Under the pieces are notes generated by a model, which saw only the letters and a program-made list of their open reading frames with translations, was not told the origin of the DNA and did not search any database. Position numbers and translations under genes: made by a program. A stretch of 64,000 nucleotides of DNA from the NCBI GenBank assembly GCA_016721845.1, contig JADKHK010000013.1, forward strand, positions 912,501-976,500, written 5' to 3'. Shown here in pieces: positions 1 to 8,600 of the stretch. The stretch comes from Lysobacterales bacterium. Its GTDB lineage: Bacteria; Pseudomonadota; Gammaproteobacteria; Xanthomonadales; Ahniellaceae. The first letter of the stretch is position 1. Each line of letters opens with the position of its first letter.

Positions 1-1214
1 CAGGAGCGTCTCAGCGGCCGCGGAATTGCCTTGCGCGAGAGCGCTCTCCAAAGCCGTGGGCCCACCATCCCCATCAGTGAACTCCAACGCCGCACCATGC
101 TGCACGAGCAGCTCGATCAGGCGGGGCGAGCCGTGATCGATGACCACTCCATCATGGCCGGGGACTTGTCGGGCCCAGCTCAAAGAAGGATTATCGGAAT
201 CCTGGATTTATAACTTTCGGAATCCTTGAATCCATAATTTGACGCAGCGACCTCCAGAGGGAACCCACCCGAACGCGTACGGACGTTGGGAGATGCCCCC
301 TGCTCCAACAGCCATGCGGCTAGTGCTTCGTCCCGGAACGAGCAAGCCGAATACAGCGCTGTGTGCCCCAGGTCATCGACCTGATCGATCGAAACACCGC
401 ACATCAGCAACCGTTCCACGCCATCGCGCGAGTAGATCATCTCGATGCAGTCGTCCGGTAGGGTCACATGGGCGCCAGCGTCTAAAAGCTGACGTATGAC
501 CTCGCGCGGCGCGTTCATCAACGCGCGCCTCAGCGCTGAGTCGCCAGCCTCGGTACGGGCATGGAGGTCGATCCCGCGACTCAATAGCCATCCAATGCAT
601 TTGCGGGGCGCAGGACTTGAAGACGGCATACAGGAAACCGCCTCGTGCAGGGCGGTAGCCCCGTCCTGGCTTCGCCATGCCAGCCCATTCCAGCGCTCCA
701 ACCATTGCTTCAGCGCCCTGACATTGTCCTCGGCCAGCACAAGCGACAACTCAAACTGCGGATCTGGGGGAGAGAGAGTCACTCCATCCTCTATCATCTC
801 AACACAGAGGCGAGTTAGACCTAGGCGTGCAGCGTCTACCAAGAGTTCTGGACCACGATTTGCTTTGTTAAGGCAACTACGCCACTTCGCTTCAACCATG
901 GCACATTGAATAACACATAGCGTCGAGGGGTCGCCGCTCATCCTTGCGCGAATTTCGGCGTCGTCAACGCTATATCCATCATCGCTCACGTCATCATCGA
1001 CATATTTGACGTAAAGAACATCAGCACCTAGTTCAATGAGCCTGGTGCACATGTCAGCGTAGCCACGATAGGCTGCAACCATCAGCGCTGTCGTTTTGCG
1101 CGAGTCCAGCATGTTTACACTCACGGGAATCGACAGCAGCCGCCAAGCTTCGGCAATATCCTCAGCACGAAGGGCTTGGATGAGATCGCTGCTGCCAGCT
1201 AGACGATCGGACAT
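1..1214 (-). pseudogene. Ankyrin-repeat protein gene, frameshifted, cut by window start
   Basis: Reading leftwards from the ATG at 1212-1214 (AAAGG Shine-Dalgarno about 7 nt upstream), the first 344 codons encode ankyrin repeats, for example ALMVAAYRGYADMCTRLIELGADV near residue 45 and GHTALYSACSFRDEALAAWLLEQG near the end. The frame stops at 180-182. Ankyrin repeats resume in another frame below 180: residues DHGSPRLIELLVQHGAAL then GGPTALESALAQGNSAAAETLL run to the window edge. The two frames are brought back together exactly by removing one copy of a 23-bp imperfect tandem duplication at 191-236. Ankyrin proteins act through protein-protein contact; the partner here is unknown. I read this as one long ankyrin gene broken by the duplication. 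Two separate genes are less likely because no start is evident for the second part. Confidence 0.7.
191..236. repeat. 23-bp imperfect tandem duplication inside the ankyrin gene
   Basis: The core TCGGAATCCTGGA at 194-206 recurs as TCGGAATCCTTGA at 217-229, an offset of 23 bp, with partial similarity on both sides. Because 23 is not a multiple of three, the second copy shifts the reading frame. Confidence 0.65.
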
Positions 1215-1421
1215 GTCTATCCTTTCCGTGAGGATGCGGGATCCTCGATCCGCGCAGTCGGCGCGATTGTACAAACTTCATTGCAGCCAGCGCGCTGCCC
1301 GTTGTCACTCGCCTCTCCGCGATTCCGGCCACAAGCTCACAACTTGAGCACGTGGCCGTTCGCACAATTTCCTGGCCGACTTCAACGTAGACTCGGGTCT
1401 GAATTTTGCAGAGGTGCCGCC

Positions 1422-1700
1422 GTGGCATGGAAGACGGTCGTTGGATGGTTGTGGAGTGGAACCAAACTTACCGCCAGGGGAGCGACAGGGCTGGCCTATC
1501 AGGCCAAAAAGGTGGTGGTAGAAAACAAGGACCCCATCGCAACCGTGGTGGATGTCGGAGTAAGCATCGCCGGGCATGCCACAAAAGCGGGCGGAAAGGT
1601 AATCAGATCTGCCGCCGGGGCCACCGCTGGCTATGCGCATGCGGGCTGCTCGTTCAAAATTAGCCCACTCAGGAAGGCTACCTCACGGCGCCTTTGCTGA
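1422..1700 (+). CDS. Small hypothetical protein, Ala/Gly/Val-rich
   Basis: This 92-residue ORF starts with GTG at 1422, preceded by GAGGTG five bases upstream, which decides the start. The N-terminus is VAWKTVVGWLWSGTKL, followed by a small-residue-rich helical stretch (ATVVDVGVSIAGHATKAGG). The last 15 or so residues are basic and could be a frameshifted tail. It is divergent from the ankyrin gene. I recognise no family. The amphipathic N-terminus could associate with a membrane, but that is inference. Confidence 0.4.
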   Translation: MAWKTVVGWLWSGTKLTARGATGLAYQAKKVVVENKDPIATVVDVGVSIAGHATKAGGKVIRSAAGATAGYAHAGCSFKISPLRKATSRRLC

Positions 1701-1798
1701 TGATCGTTCGGTTTCGACTTGTGCTGGGTGATGGCCTCGCGTGCGTGATTGGGATGAAGCGAGCGCAGCATTCTCCATAAATGCAGGGAGTCTCCCAC

Positions 1799-2686
1799 TC
1801 ACGTTTGGAATTTCATCGCAGCGCCTGTCCCCACTGAGCCACGTCCCGTTCCCATGGCGCGCACGACGCCAGCGCCGGAGAAAAGGAGGCCGACGACCAA
1901 GGCCGCTCCGGTGACCACATTGAGTCCGGGTATGGAAAGCGCCAAGGTCAGCAGTGCTAGCTTGCCGGCTTTCAATCCGGTGGCGCGCGCGAGCAATTGC
2001 TTGAAGCGCTGCAAGCTGATGTCACCGTGCCTGTAGCGCTGCCAGAGTCCCCAAGTCACCAAGGCAATCGATGCTGCAGTGAGCGCCGGAAAGTAGTTCC
2101 ACAAGCTGTCTTCATCGGTCGCTTCAATCAGCCTGTCGACGACGTCTTCGGTCTTCGCCGTCAACGCCTCGTTGTCCAGGCCCGAAGTTCGCACGCCCAT
2201 CGCACTAGCCAGCTCATCGGTGACCACGATGTCGCCATCGGGATGCGCGTCCATCCAACTGCGAACATAGGCTTCGTTGTCAGTCGCCTTCAACTGGGCC
2301 TCCCAGCGCGCGCCCGTTTCCGTATCAACGAATTGCACGTCATAGCTGGGGTGATTGGTGTCCGTGAAAAGCGAGGCGTAAACGGCATCGCCGTCCTCGT
2401 TCTCCAGGCGTACGAACTCCATCTCGTGCAGAACACCCTTTGTGTTGCTCACGACGCCTTGAATCTGCCCATCATCCATCCGGGCCAGCCACTCGCCCAA
2501 CCCGTGGGGCGAGTCTCCCGCTTGCGGATGGGCCCGCATCATCGCTGCGATGGTGGCCTGCTCCGATTCGGAAAAACTGGGATCCACCTCGAACGCGAGC
2601 TTGGAGGCCACCGCCAGAATGGCTGCCTCATCGAAGTTGCGGCGAACGTATTGGACGGCAGGTGCCGCTCGGCCATTACTTGCCAT
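1799..2686 (-). CDS. Hypothetical protein with C-terminal membrane segments
   Basis: The 295-residue protein starts at ATG 2684-2686, with AAGGA about six bases upstream; a longer in-frame start at 2731 lies inside the neighbouring gene. Residues 1-190 are soluble and acidic, with a central segment (FVRLENEDGDAVYASLF, then YDVQFVDTETGARWEAQL) that looks like a small beta-rich domain. The C-terminus carries hydrophobic stretches (YFPALTAASIALVTWGLW and a Gly/Val/Leu-rich stretch near the end) likely to be membrane helices. The start overlaps the end of the DUF697-like gene by 11 bp, so the two are probably translated together. I do not recognise the soluble domain. Confidence 0.6.
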   Translation of the reverse strand: MASNGRAAPAVQYVRRNFDEAAILAVASKLAFEVDPSFSESEQATIAAMMRAHPQAGDSPHGLGEWLARMDDGQIQGVVSNTKGVLHEMEFVRLENEDGDAVYASLFTDTNHPSYDVQFVDTETGARWEAQLKATDNEAYVRSWMDAHPDGDIVVTDELASAMGVRTSGLDNEALTAKTEDVVDRLIEATDEDSLWNYFPALTAASIALVTWGLWQRYRHGDISLQRFKQLLARATGLKAGKLALLTLALSIPGLNVVTGAALVVGLLFSGAGVVRAMGTGRGSVGTGAAMKFQT

Positions 2687-3227
2687 GGTGATCCTTGATT
2701 TCGCTCGTCCTGGCCTTGCCTTGGCGTTCACCCTCCTTCTTCGCCTCTGACCATGCTCGCTTGAGTTCGTCGGGCGACAGCTTTCGTCCCTGGACTTGAT
2801 GGATGAAGTAGAGATCCATGACCTTGCCTATGGCGAATGTCAGTCCGAAGACGACGGGAATGGTCGCCACTCCTCCGAAAATGGGGAAGAAGATCTTGGC
2901 CGCGGCGATGCCCAATTGCTGGGCAATCATGCCCGCCCCTACGACGCCCATGATCTCCTTGATAATCGCGGAAGCCTCTTTCTCACTGAGTCGCAGGCCA
3001 CGGATCGCCGAGATGCGCGTTCCCATGAATGCTTGTAGCGGCGTCAGGATGAAGATGTCAGCGAATGGAATTGGCTGCACCGCCACGCCGGCACAGACGG
3101 TCGAAAAGATGACGATGATCTGCGAGACCTTTTGATCGTTGGTTAGATCAGTGCGGTTCTCGATATCCATCACCTCGCGCTGGAGGCGAGCTTTGGCCGT
3201 TGCGAAAAAGCCATTGTCGGAGGTCAC
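2676..3227 (-). CDS. DUF697-like membrane protein
   Basis: The 183-residue protein starts with GTG at 3225-3227, preceded by GAGGAGA eight bases away. The central part, VAVQPIPFADIFILTPLQ followed by an amphipathic middle and two glycine-rich hydrophobic helices (GVVGAGMIAQQLGIAAAKIF and FPIFGGVATIPVVFGLTFAIG), matches the pattern of DUF697/YcjF-type domains, which are often coupled to GTPases at membranes. No GTPase domain is present here. The C-terminus is charged and lysine-rich. It is the upstream gene of a two-gene unit with the 295-residue membrane protein. Confidence 0.6.
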   Translation of the reverse strand: MTSDNGFFATAKARLQREVMDIENRTDLTNDQKVSQIIVIFSTVCAGVAVQPIPFADIFILTPLQAFMGTRISAIRGLRLSEKEASAIIKEIMGVVGAGMIAQQLGIAAAKIFFPIFGGVATIPVVFGLTFAIGKVMDLYFIHQVQGRKLSPDELKRAWSEAKKEGERQGKARTSEIKDHHGK

Positions 3228-3389
3228 TGCAGCTTCTCCTCAATAGCTTCATGGCCTGTTCGAAGCGTACCAGCGGAAACCAACAGCGCTGCCGATCGAG
3301 AATTCGCGCTTGGGCGGCAGCTTCTCAAGGCGCACGCTCCCATTGTGGAGCGCAGGCAACTATGTCACATCGAGCGTCTCGAGCCGGCC

Positions 3390-3530
3390 TTAACGGCTAT
3401 GAAAAGCGCACTGGTTCTGCTCGCTGACGCCATGCTTCTTGGCTACCTCCGGAACAGGGTGCTTGTGCGCTTCGCGGCAAAACGTGACCATCTGTTCTTC
3501 AGGGGATCGGGACTTTCGCACACGCGCCTC
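3390..3530 (-). pseudogene. IS3-type OrfA helix-turn-helix remnant
   Basis: On the minus strand the frame reads RKSRSPEEQMVTFCREA then PVPEVAKKHGVSEQ, the DNA-binding helix-turn-helix of IS3-family OrfA transposases, before a stop at 3390-3392. Only about 45 codons remain and no OrfB follows. A possible start is GTG near 3519-3521, but the fragment is too short to be a working transposase. Confidence 0.5.
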
Positions 3531-3606
3531 GTTTGAGGCGGGCGCTGTCCTCTCAACTTTCAACCGGCCGGGGGATCGGCCAGCCGGTCACGCGGTCGGC
3601 ACCTGC

Positions 3607-4083
3607 TCATGCTTCGTCGATTGCAGGAAGCTCCAAAAGTGGGGAGCAGATGCGTGAGGACGCCTCACGCAAGACCGCTTCGGCTCGGGGCCAACGAACA
3701 AGACTGATCGTCCGCAGCAATCCACACATGTCCGAACCCTTGAAGTATCGGCCCTCGTCCTCTCCCTGCTGCTTGTGCCCGGTGATCTCTCGCCGCAGCA
3801 CTTGCGGCGCGTCAGCGCGAATCAGTGCTGTTACCACCGAGTGTCGAAGAGAGTGGAACACCACATCTTTCGCTCCGAGTCGTAGCTCACGCCGATATCG
3901 ACAGAATTTCTTCGTGATGGTTTGACCAAACTTTCCGTCTGCGCCCGATGGAGAAAGTTCGGAGAACACCAACGCGTCACGGTTCTGCGAAGGATTTCCG
4001 AGCCAGTCAAGAAAACCGATCTCAGCAACGAACGGATGCACAGGCACCTGACGCCGGGACTTCTCGTTCTTAAGCTGGCACCG
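3607..4083 (-). pseudogene. Tyrosine integrase, C-terminal catalytic fragment
   Basis: The minus-strand reading carries the C-terminal half of a phage-type integrase: SRRQVPVHPFVAEIGFLDW, then HSLRHSVVTAL (the HxxR box), then REITGHKQQGEDEGRYF with the third-box histidine and the tyrosine. The natural stop at 3607 is kept. N-terminal homology ends abruptly at about 4080, where an IS91-type fragment begins on the other strand. The 140 or so codons upstream in the same open frame are only the complement of that fragment. It lacks the N-terminal binding domain and the first catalytic arginine, so it should be inactive. Confidence 0.65.
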
Positions 4084-4084
4084 C

Positions 4085-4480
4085 CGCGCAAACCACGCCT
4101 GCACCGCACCCGCGCCCCGACTACCGCGCAGTTGACTCACCTGGCTGACACGATCGCGAATCGCGTGTGCCGGCATCTGGCGCGCAAAGGCTGGCTCCAA
4201 GGCGAGGAGGAGTCCGTCTTCCTGACCGACAACGCTGGCGGCGACGACAGCATGGACGCGCTGCGGATGAGTTCGATCACCTACCGCATCGCCACCGGCG
4301 CGCAGACCGGACGCAAAGTCGTCACCCTGCAAACACTGCCCGGCGACGCCAGTCTGCTGGAAGGCGGTGCCGGCCAGGTCGGCGGATTCTCGCTGCATGC
4401 CGGCGTTGCTGCCGAAGCGCACGAGAGCCAGAAGTTGGAAAAGCTGTGTCGGTACATCAAGCGCCTTAGCTTCGGGCGCG
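4085..4480 (+). pseudogene. IS91-family transposase, internal fragment
   Basis: The plus strand reads APTTAQLTHLADTIANRV, then SSITYRIATGAQTGRKVVTL, then GGFSLHAGVAAEAHESQKL and LCRYIKR. This run is typical of the middle of IS91-type transposases (a Y2/HUH group with an LH-x-GV block and an LCRYI box). Homology is lost after about 4480. The N-terminal zinc finger and the C-terminal end are missing, so it is a relic. It abuts the integrase fragment and lies 70 bp before the MITE-like element. Confidence 0.6.
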
Positions 4481-4550
4481 ATAGTCACCAGCCTCAGGCG
4501 CATCGAATGTCTGCTTTATGGATCCAATTCGTCGAGAGCCATGACTGACC

Positions 4551-4729
4551 GTTATTGGCCGAGGCTGTGTGAAAACTCCCCCCGGAAATTGCGGCTGATC
4601 AAGAAGTGATCAAAACGGCCCGCGTACGCGAGTTCCAGGGCGCTCAGACCAAGTGACCGGTCTAGAAATTCACGTATGAGGCGATACTCACTAAGCGTCT
4701 GGAGTTTTCACCCAGCCTCGGCCGAAAAC
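4551..4729. mobile_element. MITE-like element with 23-29 bp terminal inverted repeats
   Basis: Left end 4557-4579 (GGCCGAGGCTGTGTGAAAAC then TCC) and right end 4701-4723 are inverted copies with 22 of 23 matches. The similarity continues weakly outward to 4551 and 4729 (4 of 6). The interior is about 120 bp with no credible ORF. Inverted ends of this kind (GTGAAAACTCC) resemble those of IS5/IS1182-type elements, so this could be an internally deleted derivative mobilised in trans. No clear target duplication is visible. Confidence 0.6.
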
Positions 4730-4970
4730 GGACATGGATCCCGCGCGCGATCAGCACCGCCGCCAGGATCACCGCAAATGGTCAAGACGGCCCGATTTTT
4801 CACCCCCGAAGGCAAGGCGCGTAGGCCAACCACCAGCGCAATTCCAAAGGAAACTCGGCGAATTTTTTTTGGGTGCCGGGCGATTAGGGATGCTTATCGG
4901 GGGTAGGGCAGACGTGCGCTGCTCCATTCTGCCGACGGTTGAAGCCGCTTAGACTTCGGTGCGTGTCGCA
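4730..4970. other. Intergenic stretch without a recognisable gene
   Basis: I see no supported gene here. The motif GGTCAAGACGGCCCG near 4777 resembles GATCAAAACGGCCCG inside the MITE-like element (near 4608), hinting at shared ancestry of the two stretches. A T8 run lies near 4862-4869. Confidence 0.3.
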
Positions 4971-5639
4971 CTAACTTGTACTGGCCAGCGCCTCTCGCCA
5001 GTGTGGTTCGGAGACGATGCGCAACGGCACACCGGCCTCACGTAGCTCCACCGCAGCTTCAATCTTTCGGCCGTAAGAGGAATGTCGCCAAGCCTGCGAT
5101 CCGATCTCGCCGATCACCAGAAAGTTAACCTTTTTGGACACGCTGCTAGCGGCACTCGCTTGCCGGGATTCGAGTGCATCGATCACTTGGCGTCGATTGC
5201 CGAACGCAAACGTCCCGGTCACCACGAAGACTGATCCTGCGAAATGGATCGCTGGCGTCGGCTGACACAATGGCAACGCCGACGCCAGGCTGGGCGATGC
5301 ATGGGCGAAGTCCCTTTGTTCGCCCCCCACCAGATTGACCAACGTCGAGAGCAAGTCTTGTTCTTCGTGTTCGTCGAAAACACCATCGGCCAGTGCACTT
5401 TGGAGCTGTCGATAGACGATATCGAACGGAAACGCGTTGGCATGAATGGCGTTGCGCTCAATCCAATCTTTGAGGAACTGAGCTTCCATGGCGCTGACCA
5501 CACCATCGGACAACATCCCCCGACACAGCCCCACCAATTCGTCCGCGGCGCGGTCTTGCTGCTGCTTCAATGTGAAGCGGCTCGGCGGGTCTTGTCGTAC
5601 CCGTTCCTCTGGAGCGATTCGTCCGGTTTTGTTGAACAT
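4971..5639 (-). CDS. BRCT-domain protein with TerB-like N-terminal helical domain
   Basis: This 222-residue protein has ATG at 5637-5639 with CGGAGA seven bases upstream. Residues 25-110 are helical and acidic with the pattern DGVVSAMEAQFLKDWIERN and ADGVFDEHEEQDLLSTL, reminiscent of TerB-type domains. Residues 130-215 form a BRCT domain (GSVFVVTGTF, KKVNFLVIGEIGS, KIEAAVELREAGVPLRIV) like the one ending bacterial DNA ligase LigA. BRCT domains bind DNA ends or phosphoproteins. It begins 42 bp after the helicase-nuclease gene and is probably co-transcribed with it. It may recruit the helicase to DNA ends, which is inference. Confidence 0.75.
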   Translation of the reverse strand: MFNKTGRIAPEERVRQDPPSRFTLKQQQDRAADELVGLCRGMLSDGVVSAMEAQFLKDWIERNAIHANAFPFDIVYRQLQSALADGVFDEHEEQDLLSTLVNLVGGEQRDFAHASPSLASALPLCQPTPAIHFAGSVFVVTGTFAFGNRRQVIDALESRQASAASSVSKKVNFLVIGEIGSQAWRHSSYGRKIEAAVELREAGVPLRIVSEPHWREALASTS

Positions 5640-5681
5640 GGCGTTCTCCGCAGCTGCTGCTGATTCAGTGACACCTCAGTA

Positions 5682-8600
5682 CTACCTCCAACGACGTCGA
5701 CGGCGCACTAAAGGTCGCGCCGCCGTCTCGGCCGATTCCTTGTCCTTGCATGGCATACATACGCGGCCGTGGCCCCCTTCGCCGGATTTCAGCCCCGGAT
5801 CGAAGAAGGCGTCTAATCGCTGGATTTTGCCGCAACGACTACACGCCTTGAGCTCTCTGCTCGCGAGCCCCGCCGCTTGTTCGAGCACCTGGTTGACCGC
5901 TTTCGACGTGGGCTCACCCGCGGCAACTTCAATTAGGGCAGTGAGTCGATCAGACAACGTCGTCACTGGGTCCTTGCCGAGATTGAAGCGGTTGACCCGC
6001 AAGAAACGATAACCGTAGCTCTCCAATGTCAGTTGCCGCTCGATGTCGGCCTCGACCAAATAGCGTTGATGGTTGCCGATATGGACCTGCTTGCCTTTCT
6101 GGAAGTGATGCTCAAAGCCGTCGTATTCGATGACCACATGGACCGGGCCCTTGGTGGACTGGAAGGTCAGCAAGAAGTCGACGCGCCAATCCGGATGAAC
6201 ATACGTGGGGTCGAGTTGACGCAGATACTCACCTACCGGGAACTGGGGCAAGATCTCGACTTCCTCGGGATGCATCTGAACAAACTCGGTGTTTTGCAGC
6301 CACCCCAGAAGTTTCGCTTCCATCGGACTGGCAGGGTCCGTCTGATCGGCACGCACATCCTTCGAGCGGAGCACGTTGAGATAGTGATTCAGGGCTTGGC
6401 CAATGGCGCCCTTGTATGTGGAAATGGGCATCGAGTGGACGAACCAGATCATTTCCTGGGCGCGACTGAAGCCGACGTTGAGGCGCTGTACCTTCAGCTT
6501 TTCCTCGACCGACTGGGCAGGGTCGGTGAGTGAAACCGGGAAGATGTAGTTGAGCGCGTCGTTGCCCGGCGTGGCCACCAACGAATAGAAGATGATGCTT
6601 CGCTCTTCGCCCTGGCAGGAGTCAAAGGTCATGATCTTCAGCCGCAACTTGTCTTCGAAATCCCGACCGCGGGTGTGGTTGAAGAGCAGCTTCGTCAGCA
6701 GTGTTTGTTGCTCTCGAAAGGGCGTGATGACACCCACTGTCGGCGGACGTGTCTCATCAACCAATTCCAACAACCGCTCAAGAACAAAATCAGCCTCGGC
6801 CGCGTTACTGGTTCGGCTGGTTGCGCGATCGCCGACGGCCACTTGGTCGAAGCAGATGACTTCGTTCAGCGGCACACTGCGAATCTTGATGGCTTGAAGT
6901 TGGTGGTTGTAGAACGTCGACGACGAGTAGCCAATGAGCTCGGGATAAGATCGAAAGTGCTTGCGCAGCGTGACCGAGTACGACGCGGCCATGCTGCAAA
7001 ATTCGAGGATCGATCGTTTGACGTCGAACATTGCCAGACGTTGCAGCGCAGCGGCCTGTCGGGTGACGTTCTGTTCAAAGTATTGAACAAGGTCTGCCCG
7101 ATATTTGTCGTTGAGCTCGTTGCTGGCATTGGATGATTTGACGTTCGAGAATTGTTTGCTATCGCCAAGCACGACGATGGTCTTGGCTCGCAGCAGCGCC
7201 GGGAGCGCTTGGGCGACGGAGACTTGGGACGCTTCGTCGATGATCACCACGTCGAACAAGTCCGGCGCTAGCGGCATGAATTCACCGAATTCGCGGATGC
7301 TCGCAATGATTACGGGGAATGAAGTTCGGATGTTCTCGAATTTCTCTTCCGGAAATTTTTGGCGCCGACTGATGACCGCGGCGAGTGCCTTGGCATCTGC
7401 ACGATGGTTGTCCATAAAGTCGACCAGGCGCCTGTCAACGTGAGCGTTCATCACGGACGTGTTCAGGCGTTCTAGGTGAGTCTTGCTTCCCACGTAGTCG
7501 TACTTTGGCGCTTGGTCGAACACCCTACGGGTTGAAAGCCAGCGCCGAAGAAACTGGATGGACAGCGTCCACAATCGCGCGTCGTCCTTCGACTCTTGCA
7601 ACAGGGCGGCAACGATTTCGGGATCGAGGCGCCGTAGCAGTGTGAGCGCTTTCAGCGCGGCGCACGCAGCTCCACTGGCTACCCGTCGCTGGGCCAGTAC
7701 GGCATACGCCTCGGAGAACGTCGGACCGACGCCCGCTGTTTCGAGACTCGTGCGCAGAACGTTGGCTGACTCAACCAGCGCACTCAGCAACGCGCCATGC
7801 TGTTTCAAAAATGCCGGAGAGGTCGCCGGCAGCGCGTTGAGTTGTTGGTCCAAGACACGGACTGCGCCACCTCGGAATAGGTAGCCGATCACGGGCATCC
7901 GCAGCTGTTCAAAACTAACCAGGAGACCGGAGAGGTGGAGCACCTGGGATGCGTCCAATCGCTCAAACTTGGAGAACGCGCTCGTGTCGCGGCCTTCGGA
8001 AAACTCATATAGACACGCGTCCCGGCGTACGCGCGTCCATAGCGATTCCGGCGTAAAGTCGGCCGTCTCGAACAGACCGGCCAAGTATACTTCGAGCGCC
8101 TCCAGGTCTCCCGCCAGCGCATCGAGTTGCGGCAGAAAGCTGGTATCCGCATGCCGTTGCACACAAGCCATCACGGCAGGGGACAGACTCCCCAAGGTCA
8201 TCTCGTCGTGGTGCATGGCCTGCAAGTCGACAAGGGCCAAACTGCCGAGAGTCGCAACGGTGCCCTCGATGGCTTGCTTGAGGTGGTCTTTGGTGTCCTG
8301 ACGTTCGGCTTGGAGTACGGGATCTCCAGCTTTCATCGCACGGGCATAGGCGCTGATCTGGCTCACCGCCTGATTCGATGTGAGGCGCTTGAAATTGGCA
8401 TTCTGCTGACCGAGGCGGAGAATCGGATTGGGGAAGTCGCGTTCATGCCGGACTCGGCTCATGGCTTCCGACAACTTGGATTGAACGACATCCAACGCCT
8501 CGGTCTTGTCGGAAAGCACGAGGCAAGAACGTTGGTTGAAAGCGCAGTCTGCCGCCACAGCAACGATTGTGTGGGACTTTCCGGTGCCAGGCGGGCCCTC

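Noticed and set aside
4084..4503. N-terminal 140 codons of the minus-strand integrase frame
   Set aside because: No integrase similarity; this part is the complement of the IS91-type transposase fragment.
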